Of a stretch of 12,252 bases of DNA, positions 1-5,860 are shown piece after piece; position 1 is the first letter of the stretch; each line of letters begins with the position of its first letter. The notes below the pieces were generated by a model, which saw nothing but the letters and a program-made list of their open reading frames with translations, was not told the DNA's origin and ran no database searches. The stretch comes from Nitrospira sp. (GTDB lineage Bacteria; Nitrospirota; Nitrospiria; Nitrospirales; Nitrospiraceae): the NCBI GenBank assembly GCA_024998705.1, contig JACOEF010000518.1, forward strand, positions 1-12,252, given 5' to 3'. A program made the translations under genes and the position numbers.

Positions 1-553
1 ACAGAGCCGTCAGACCCATCCGTCCATTACCGATCTGCTCATCAAGGCATCGGCGCTGGCGTTGCGTCGGCACCCGGAGATCAACGTTTCCTTTGCCGGT
101 GACGCGATTAGACGGTACGAGCAGATTGATATCGGGGTCGCGGTCGGCATGGAAGACGGTCTAATTACGCCGGTGATTCGAGACTGCGGTGCCAAAACGC
201 TGGCCGAGATTTCTGCGGAGACCAAAACGTTGATCGAGCGGGCCAGGCAAAAGCGCTTGCAGCCGCAGGAATATACAGGGGCGACCTTTGCCATCTCCAA
301 CCTGGGGATGTTCGACGTGGATAACTTTATCGCGCTGCTCATGCCGCCGCAGGCCGCTGCGATCGCCGTCGGGGCGATCCGGGATGTGCCGGTGGTGACC
401 AAAGGGACAGTGACCGCCGGACGGCGCATGAAGGTCACCTTGTCGTGTGATCACCGGGCGCTCGATGGCTTGATGGGTGCGCAGTTTCTGAAGGAGTTTA
501 AACGTGTGCTGGAGCATCCGCAGGAATTGGTGGCTCCGGTGGTACAATCATGA
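1..553 (+). CDS. pdhC: Dihydrolipoamide acyltransferase (E2), C-terminal part, 5' end outside window
   Basis: This is the catalytic (inner-core) domain of a 2-oxo acid dehydrogenase E2 subunit, which transfers the acyl group from lipoyl-lysine to CoA in the cytoplasmic dehydrogenase complex. The reading frame is open from base 2, so the start, the lipoyl domain(s) and the E1/E3-binding domain lie upstream of the window. The family active-site motif DHRALDG (HxxxDG; His codon at 452-454) is present, as are the conserved stretches GVAVGMEDGLITPVI, FAISNLGMF and PPQAAAIAVGAI. The stop TGA (551-553) overlaps the lipA ATG in an ATGA arrangement, so the two are probably translationally coupled. The lipoate synthase next door makes the cofactor E2 carries, which fits a pyruvate dehydrogenase operon. 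A 2-oxoglutarate or branched-chain E2 cannot be excluded from the catalytic domain alone, so the symbol is a best guess (aceF is a synonym). Confidence 0.9.
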   Translation, partial: QSRQTHPSITDLLIKASALALRRHPEINVSFAGDAIRRYEQIDIGVAVGMEDGLITPVIRDCGAKTLAEISAETKTLIERARQKRLQPQEYTGATFAISNLGMFDVDNFIALLMPPQAAAIAVGAIRDVPVVTKGTVTAGRRMKVTLSCDHRALDGLMGAQFLKEFKRVLEHPQELVAPVVQS

Positions 554-1479
554 GCTTCATACGTATTGATGATGTGCGAAAGCCTGGCGTGGAGTCTGCG
601 ACTGCGTTGAGTGATCCGCACGCAGCTCCCCAATCCCGCCGCCTACCGCCCTGGTTTAAGGTAAAGCTTCAGACTGGCCCGGATTATCACGATATTCGCA
701 AAACCATGGATCGGCTCAACCTGCACACGATTTGTGAAGAAGCACGTTGTCCGAACATGTGGGAATGCTGGAACGCCCGCACGGCGACCTTTTTGATTCT
801 CGGCGATATCTGTACGCGGAGATGCCACTACTGCTCGGTTGCCACCGGCCGGCCGCATGAGGTCGATCGCGAAGAGCCATTACGGGTCGCAGAGGCCGTC
901 CAGGCCCTCAACTTAAGACATGCCGTGATCACGTCGGTGAACCGCGATGAATTGGACGACGGCGGCGCGTCGGTCTTTGCCGAGACGATTCAGCATATCC
1001 GGCGGTTGATTCCCAGTTGCACCATTAAGGTGCTTATTCCGGATTTTGAAGGCAATGCAGCCGCGCTGGCCCTGGTCGCCGCCGAGAAGCCAGATATCCT
1101 GAATCACAATATCGAAACGGTGCGGCGCTTGTTCCCATCGATCCGGCCGCAGGGGAAATATCAGCGGTCGATTGAGTTGCTGGGCCGGGCGAAACAGATG
1201 GGCATGACGACCAAGTCTGGCCTGATCCTCGGCATGGGCGAAATGACGGATGAAGCCAGGGAGGTCATGCCCGACCTGCGTGCGGTCGACTGCGACATCT
1301 TGACCATCGGTCAATATCTGCAACCTACCAAAGAGCATCTTCCCGTAGCCCGCTTCTACCACCCGGACGAATTCGCCACCTTGAAAGAAGAAGGCCTTGC
1401 CCTCGGTTTCCGCCACGTCGAATCGGGGCCGTTAGTCCGCAGTTCCTACCATGCGGAGCAACAGGTCACGGGGCATTGA
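550..1479 (+). CDS. lipA: Lipoyl synthase (radical SAM)
   Basis: LipA inserts two sulfur atoms into protein-bound octanoyl groups, completing the lipoyl cofactor of E2 and GcvH subunits. The 309-residue length is normal. Cys62, Cys67 and Cys73 (CEEARCPNMWEC) would bind the auxiliary, sacrificial 4Fe-4S cluster. Cys88, Cys92 and Cys95 (CTRRCHYC, the CxxxCxxC radical-SAM motif) would bind the SAM cluster. The C-terminal RSSY motif at 297-300 supplies the serine ligand of the auxiliary cluster. TSVNRDELDDGG and GLILGMGE are further family motifs. The ATG at 550 overlaps the E2 stop, supporting this start; there is no strong separate ribosome binding site. The roughly 30 residues before the conserved PPWFKVK are variable, as is usual for this family. 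No lipB is visible next to it. I see no damage to the gene. Confidence 0.97.
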   Translation: MSFIRIDDVRKPGVESATALSDPHAAPQSRRLPPWFKVKLQTGPDYHDIRKTMDRLNLHTICEEARCPNMWECWNARTATFLILGDICTRRCHYCSVATGRPHEVDREEPLRVAEAVQALNLRHAVITSVNRDELDDGGASVFAETIQHIRRLIPSCTIKVLIPDFEGNAAALALVAAEKPDILNHNIETVRRLFPSIRPQGKYQRSIELLGRAKQMGMTTKSGLILGMGEMTDEAREVMPDLRAVDCDILTIGQYLQPTKEHLPVARFYHPDEFATLKEEGLALGFRHVESGPLVRSSYHAEQQVTGH

Positions 1480-1559
1480 ACACTGCCTCCGGGGTCATTC
1501 TCGTATCGCTCAAGGTCCCAACGGACGGCGTACTTGTAGGCCTCGGTCTTTCGCTCGCT

Positions 1560-1572
1560 CCGGCCTAGCCGG
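1560..1572. terminator. Weak candidate hairpin between convergent genes
   Basis: CCGGC-CTA-GCCGG forms a 5-bp GC stem with a 3-nt loop, in the gap between the convergent lipA and permease genes. There is no T-run on either strand, so it would be at best a weak or factor-assisted bidirectional terminator. The location is the main argument for it. Confidence 0.25.
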
Positions 1573-1617
1573 GCGACCCTGGTGAACGTCCTGCCCAGTG
1601 CCAGGCATCCATTCATG

Positions 1618-1643
1618 CGCCATTCGCTATCAGCCATGGGCTC
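1618..1643. repeat. Degenerate intergenic repeat, copy 1
   Basis: These 26 bases match 8667-8692 at 20 of 26 positions in the same orientation (cgccat..ggctat..gcc.tg.gctc pattern). On the opposite strand the unit reads as short GATGGC/GATAGC-like words. Both copies lie outside genes. This could be a dispersed intergenic repeat of the host genome, or chance similarity between low-complexity spacers. Confidence 0.35.
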
Positions 1644-1660
1644 TTCGCGGCCGTGCGTAC

Positions 1661-2893
1661 TCATTCATAATGCAGCGCTTCGATCGGGTTCATGCGCGAG
1701 GCTTTGTTGGCCGGATAGAGGCCGAAGAAGATGCCCACGGCGAGAGAAAAGAGGAACGCGACGGCGATCGCTTGCGACGAGATAATCGTGGGCCAACCGA
1801 TGAGGCGAGTGAGGAGCCGTGCGCCGGCGATGCCGAATACCACCCCGGCCACTCCGCCGATGGCCGTGAGGATGATCGCTTCGACCAGAAACTGCAGCAG
1901 AATGTGGGTGCGTTTGGCCCCGACGGCCATACGGATGCCGATCTCCCTGGTGCGTTCCGTCACCGAGACCAAGAGAATATTCATGATGCCGATCCCGCCG
2001 ACCACGAGGGAAATGGAGGCGATGCTGAGCAGCATCACCATCATGGTCCGGCTGGCCCCGGCCACGGTTTTGGCGACGTCTTCCATGGTGCGGATCGTAA
2101 AGTCGTTTTATTCGGCCGGATGAATCCGGTGCCGTGCGCGCAGGAGTTCTTTCGTCTCCTCGACGGCGGCGGGAATGCTGTAGCGGTGCTGGGTGCCGAC
2201 CATGATGATGCCGACGGTCCCGAGGAACTTTGTCCCCAGGACTTTTCGCTCAGCGGTGGTGAACGGGAGGACGACGATGTCGTCCTGATCCTGTCCGGAG
2301 AGGGATTGGCCTTTGGACGAAAGAATGCCGATAACGCGCAGCGGCACGTTTTTGAGCCGGATCTGCGCCCCGATGACTTCCTCTCCGCGCTCGAAGAGGT
2401 TGTCTACGACGGTTTTTCCCAGCACCACCACTTTGGCGGCGGCGTCCTCGTCCGCTTGAGTGAAGAAGTTGCCGTCGGCTACCGGCCAGTTGCGAAGGTC
2501 GGGAAAGGCGGTGGTGGTGCCGAGTGCGATGGTGTTCCAATTCTTATGCTCGTGGATGGCTTGGAGGACGGATCGTGAGGCATAGGTGACGAGGCTGATG
2601 TCACCGACGCGTTTTTCGATCTCGCGCGCATCGTCGACGGTGAGGGTCGACACACTGCCGAGCCCTCCGCGCACGCCGCCCGTGGTGGTGGCGCCGGGGA
2701 CGATAATGAGCACATTGGTGCCGAGGCTGGCGATTTCTCGTTGGACTGAGGCGGTCGCGCCCTGTCCGAGACTCACCATGCCGACGACGGCGCCGACGCC
2801 GATGACGATGCCGAGCATGGTCAACCCCGCGCGTAGTGGATTGCGCCGGAGCACACGCAGGGCGGATTGGATGGTCAGCCAAAGAAAGCTCAT
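1661..2893 (-). pseudogene. MacB-like ABC transporter permease interrupted by an in-frame TAA
   Basis: A permease of the MacB/LolCDE type (FtsX fold), lacking the N-terminal ATPase domain of classical MacB. Such permeases work mechanically from the inner membrane, with an ATPase and a periplasmic adaptor, to drive export through an outer-membrane channel. The ATG at 2893 begins MSFLWLTIQSALRVLRRNPL, followed by the first membrane segment (about residues 17-40) and a periplasmic domain. Codon 262 is TAA (2108-2110, complement). Translation resumes in the same frame and continues for 148 codons with three membrane segments and the family ending PANKASRMNPIEALHYE, stop at 1661-1663. Without the stop the protein would be 410 residues, normal for the family. 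One substitution (for example GAA to TAA) explains it. A product ending at codon 262 would lose the FtsX core. The ATG at 2086 could permit reinitiation but has no visible ribosome binding site. The gene starts 10 bp after the adaptor gene, so the two are one operon. Confidence 0.85.
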
Positions 2894-2903
2894 GGCAGAT
2901 TCG

Positions 2904-4223
2904 TCACCGTATCTTCGGCCCAAACTCAAAGCCCGGTGGGAGTTTTTCCTGGGCGCTCTCCTCCGCCGTCGTGATCCCCACGATGGCGGCATCACCTTCG
3001 CGCACCTCGCCGGTCGTAATTTCTGTGAACAGCGAGTCGGCGATACCCGTGTTGATCGCTGCCGCCCGGACACGACCCGTCGGCTCCAACACCCAGAGCT
3101 GCGCCGCCTGGCGATCCACCGGCACACCGGGCATCCGGAATCGCAAGGCCGCGTTGGGGGCGCGGAGCGCATCTTCGTTGCGCGCCGTCACGATGGTGAT
3201 GTTGGCCGTCATGCCGGGCTTGAGTTTCAGTTCGGGGTTTTCGACGGAGATGATCACGTCGTAGGTGACCACATTCTGGATGCTGACCGGGGCGTTCCGG
3301 ACCTGCGTCACAAGGCCGTGAAAAAACTCGCGCGGGTAGGCATCTACACGAAAGTCGGCGGACGTGCCCTCGGTGACGCCGCCGATATCCGATTCGCTGA
3401 CATTGGCAATGACCTGCATGCGGGTGAGGTCCTGCGCGATCACGAAGAGGGTCGGAGTTTGGAAGCTGGCGACGACCGTTTGCCCTTCCTCTACGTTACG
3501 GGACACCACCGTGCCGTTGACCGGTGAAAAAATGGTGGTGTAGCCCAGGTCCAATTCTGCAGACGAAAGCGTCGCCTTGGCTTGATCGACCTGGGCTTGA
3601 GACAAATCCACCTGTGCTCCGGCATCGCGATAGTTGGTTCTCGACAGATCCAGGTCCGACTGGGCGACGAACTGCTGTTCCCGCAGTGCGGCGATGCGAT
3701 CCAATTCGAGCCTTTTCTGTGCGAGCATGTTCCGTGCTTTGGCCAATGTGGCTTTGGAGATTTTGAGCGCGGCTTTGGCCTGGCTGACTTTCGCTTGGTA
3801 CGGTTTCTGGTCGATGGAGGCGAGGATCTGGCCTTCCCGCACGATCGAGTTAAAGTCGGCGTAGATTTTTGCGATCTTTCCGGAGACCTGACTGCCGACC
3901 TGCACCGAGATGACGGGGTTCACGGCTCCCGTGGCTGTGACTAATGAAGTGATCGGCCCGCGATCGACGAAGAGGGTCTTATAGTGATCGGCCACTGGGT
4001 CATGAGCCCACCAATACCAGACGCCAAGAGCCAGGAGCGCGAGGAGTCCCCCCGTCCCTATCAGGAGCGGGATCCGTCGCTTTCTGAGAGGAAGGGCCCT
4101 CGCCCCGGTTATGGCAGGTGCCCGATCATGGCCTTGACCTTGCACTACCGGAACGGGAGCCAGCACGACCGGGGTCGGGTGGGTGGTCTGCCGCGGGTCC
4201 TGTTCCGGGTGATCTGCCGCCAT
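2904..4223 (-). CDS. MacA/HlyD-family periplasmic adaptor (membrane fusion protein) of an efflux pump
   Basis: 439 residues. The adaptor links an inner-membrane transporter to an outer-membrane channel. It has a cytoplasmic proline-rich N-terminus, a basic stretch (RKRR, 47-50) and one membrane anchor at about 51-72. Next come the biotinyl-lipoyl half-motif (ITSLVTATGAVNPVISVQVGS), a long alpha-helical hairpin (about 145-235, AKAALKISKATLAKARNML and similar), and the second lipoyl half (TTIFSPVNGTVVSRNVEEGQ). The beta-barrel and membrane-proximal domains follow, including VTYDVIISVENPELKLKPGM, which is typical of MacA. The start at 4223 is supported by AAGAGG (4230-4235) 6 bp upstream. A sigma-54 promoter match (4253-4266) would put the transcript start near 4241, giving an 18-nt leader that just contains this site. 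The reading frame is intact, in contrast to the permease behind it. The substrate is unknown; MacA-type systems export macrolides, peptides, siderophores or lipids. Confidence 0.9.
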   Translation of the reverse strand: MAADHPEQDPRQTTHPTPVVLAPVPVVQGQGHDRAPAITGARALPLRKRRIPLLIGTGGLLALLALGVWYWWAHDPVADHYKTLFVDRGPITSLVTATGAVNPVISVQVGSQVSGKIAKIYADFNSIVREGQILASIDQKPYQAKVSQAKAALKISKATLAKARNMLAQKRLELDRIAALREQQFVAQSDLDLSRTNYRDAGAQVDLSQAQVDQAKATLSSAELDLGYTTIFSPVNGTVVSRNVEEGQTVVASFQTPTLFVIAQDLTRMQVIANVSESDIGGVTEGTSADFRVDAYPREFFHGLVTQVRNAPVSIQNVVTYDVIISVENPELKLKPGMTANITIVTARNEDALRAPNAALRFRMPGVPVDRQAAQLWVLEPTGRVRAAAINTGIADSLFTEITTGEVREGDAAIVGITTAEESAQEKLPPGFEFGPKIR

Positions 4224-4229
4224 AAATGA

Positions 4230-4235
4230 CCTCTT
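4230..4235 (-). promoter_or_regulatory. Ribosome binding site of the adaptor gene
   Basis: AAGAGG on the minus strand, 6 bp before the ATG at 4223. It fixes the start and falls inside the short leader predicted from the sigma-54 promoter at 4253-4266. Confidence 0.7.
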
Positions 4236-4252
4236 GCCTCGTCAGGGAAGAC

Positions 4253-4266
4253 GCAAGAGAAGTGCC
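4253..4266 (-). promoter_or_regulatory. Sigma-54 promoter of the adaptor/permease operon
   Basis: Read on the minus strand: cGGCAC-ttctc-TTGCg. The -24 GG (4266-4265) and -12 GC (4254-4253) are separated by exactly 10 bases. The match to the consensus TGGCAC-N5-TTGC is complete except for the first T, which is C. Transcription would start near 4241, 18 nt before the adaptor ATG, with the AAGAGG ribosome binding site inside the leader. The position and the divergent sigma-54 activator gene support the call. Confidence 0.75.
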
Positions 4267-4297
4267 GTTGGGGGATGGGTGCACAGCTCGAGGAAGT

Positions 4298-4309
4298 GGC
4301 CTGTTGGCC
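4298..4309. repeat. GGCC dyad, proximal copy (possible activator site)
   Basis: GGCC-TGTT-GGCC on the plus strand. Its reverse complement GGCCAACAGGCC matches GGCCATACAGGCC at 4370-4382 apart from one inserted base. Its centre is about 62 bp upstream of the predicted sigma-54 start of the adaptor operon, a normal distance for an enhancer-binding protein site. Identity as an activator site is an inference. Confidence 0.4.
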
Positions 4310-4369
4310 TCGTGGGCGTGGGGCAGGAGGGCTGGTCTGTGAGGGAAGATGGGGCAATTGGCGACAGTC

Positions 4370-4382
4370 GGCCATACAGGCC
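4370..4382. repeat. GGCC dyad, distal copy (possible activator site)
   Basis: GGCC-ATACA-GGCC, the inverted near-copy of 4298-4309. Its centre is about 135 bp upstream of the predicted adaptor-operon start and about 73 bp (close to 7 helical turns) from the other copy, so both would face the same side of the DNA. It also lies about 105 bp before the NtrC-like gene and could serve autoregulation. Confidence 0.4.
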
Positions 4383-4470
4383 TGCGGCACGACGCCCCTT
4401 GACCGCCCGGGAGTAAGCCGATTAGGCTGTGCCCGCACTCGTTGCAGGCCGGTCCGGTGAGGAATCAAGA

Positions 4471-4476
4471 GAGGGA
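4471..4476 (+). promoter_or_regulatory. Ribosome binding site of the NtrC-like regulator
   Basis: GAGGGA ends 5 bp before the ATG at 4482 and supports that start. No convincing promoter is visible for this gene. TTGACC (4399-4404) with TAGGCT 18 bp downstream is a poor sigma-70 match. Confidence 0.55.
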
Positions 4477-4481
4477 CCCGT

Positions 4482-5860
4482 ATGACTGAGGAATGGGGCG
4501 CGGTATTGGTTGTCGACGATGATGCGGAGATGCGCAGTCTGCTGTGCGATGTGTTGCAAGGCCGGGGGCACCAGTGCACAGGGGTCGGGAGCGGCGACGA
4601 GGCGCTTCAGCAGCTGAGCGAGGAAGATTATGCCGTGGTCCGCACCGACCTCCGGATGAAAGGCATGCTGGGCACCGAGCTGCTGGCGGAAGTGAAACAT
4701 CGGTATCCCGATATCGGCGTGATCTTGATGACGGCCTTTGGATCTGTGGAGACGGCGGTGGATGCGATGCGGCATGGCGCCAGCGACTATCTGACCAAAC
4801 CGGTGAAAACCGAGGAACTGGTGCGGGTGGTCGAGCGCGCGATCCGGGAGGCGGCACTCCGACGGGAAGTCAGCCGGCTACGAAAAGAGGTCCACAAGGA
4901 GTACAGCTTCCATCAGATTCTCGGCAAGAGCAAGCCGATGCAAGCGGTCTTCGACCTCATTCGACGCGTGGCCGACAGCCGACCAACGTGTTGATCACCG
5001 GAGAGAGCGGGACGGGAAAAGAACTGGTCGCCAAGGCCATTCATTACAATAGCGACCGGCGGGATGCTCCGTTTGTCCCGGTCAACTGCGCCGCGATTCC
5101 CGAACAATTGCTGGAGAGCGAACTCTTCGGGCACATGCGCGGCTCGTTTACAGATGCCAAGATGGACAAGCGCGGGCTCTTTGAAGAGGCTCAGAAGGGC
5201 ACGTTGTTTCTGGATGAAATCAGTGAACTACCGCTCATGCTTCAGGCCAAACTCCTGCGCGCGATTCAGGAACGAGAGATCCGCCGCGTAGGGGCGACCA
5301 AATCCATTCCCGTGGACGTGCGCATCATCGCCGCCACGAACCTGAACCTCGCCGAGGCAGTGAAGCACAAGCGGTTCCGCGAACACTTCTACTACCGACT
5401 TAATGTCATTGAGTTGCGGCTTCCTCCGCTACGGGAGCGTCGGGAGGATATTCCGATCCTGGTGGATGCATTTTTGAAGAAGTGCGCCGACAGCAGAGGC
5501 AAGCAGGTCAAGGGACTCAGCGAATCCGCCCTCGCCATGCTGGCCGATTATGCCTGGCCGGGGAATGTACGGGAGTTGGAGAACGTGATTGAGCGGGCCG
5601 TCACGCTGAGCCATGGGGATATGATCGGCGCGGACGATTTGCCGGTGCAGGTGCAAGGATCGCGCGGCGATCGCCGGATTCTCGATGAAGCAGCGGAACA
5701 CACCCTGCCGCTGCATGAGGTAGAGAAAGAATACATCGTGAAAATTTTGGAAAAGACAGGCGGCAATAAGTATCAGGCCGCACATGTCTTGGGTATCGAT
5801 CGAAAGACCCTGTACCGGAAACTCGCTGAGATCGAAGGCAAACCACACTCAGACGCGTAG
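4482..5860 (+). pseudogene. NtrC-family sigma-54 response regulator, frameshifted
   Basis: Receiver - AAA+ - Fis-type HTH regulator that would activate sigma-54 RNA polymerase when phosphorylated. The first frame (4482-4994) encodes the receiver with Asp12/Asp13, phospho-acceptor Asp56 (RTDLRM), Thr84 and Lys106, then the linker up to RRVADS. It then runs into TGA at 4992-4994. The frame one base back, from 4979, continues exactly where the family should: [15 protein letters not shown] with Walker A at 5000-5023, Walker B LFLDEI around 5204-5221, PWPGNVREL, and the HTH ([22 protein letters not shown]) ending at 5860. One lost base in agcC-Cgacc restores [14 protein letters not shown], the usual family sequence, and gives 459 residues. 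The sigma-54-contact loop reads GSFTDA instead of GAFTGA. The stop TAG touches the ATG of the kinase gene, its presumed partner. As read, the product is a bare receiver with linker; sequence error is an equally live explanation. Confidence 0.88.

Larger units (their letters stand above)
1480..1660. other. Convergent intergenic region, lipA / permease
   Basis: 181 bp between two convergent genes. I find no credible gene. A frame open on the minus strand (1446-1664) has no ribosome binding site, overlaps the 3' ends of both neighbours and resembles no known protein. The region holds a short GC-rich dyad (1560-1572) and a degenerate repeat-like block (1618-1643) that has a partner at 8667-8692. 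No hairpin with a T-tract is visible for either strand, so the terminators are not identified. Confidence 0.6.

Noticed and set aside
1446..1664. Minus-strand 72-codon frame in the lipA/permease gap
   Set aside because: No ribosome binding site, overlaps both gene ends, low-complexity content and a repeat-like block; no family resemblance.
1598..2578. Long plus-strand frame (326 codons) opposite the permease
   Set aside because: Rich in His/Asp/Gly as expected for an antisense shadow of a GC-rich gene; the minus-strand frame carries the clear FtsX-type permease signature.
2586..3527. Long plus-strand frame (313 codons) opposite the adaptor and permease
   Set aside because: Antisense shadow of two recognisable minus-strand genes; no domain pattern.
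4399..4428. TTGACC plus TAGGCT as a sigma-70 promoter for the NtrC-like gene
   Set aside because: The -10 matches only 3 of 6 bases and the spacer is 18; too weak to list as a feature.
4224..4481. Remnant of the missing transporter ATPase gene upstream of the adaptor
   Set aside because: No Walker A, ABC signature or similar frame on either strand; the region is regulatory.
4979..4994. Programmed -1 frameshift in the NtrC-like gene
   Set aside because: No X-XXY-YYZ slippery sequence and no obvious downstream structure; a simple base loss in a C run is more likely.
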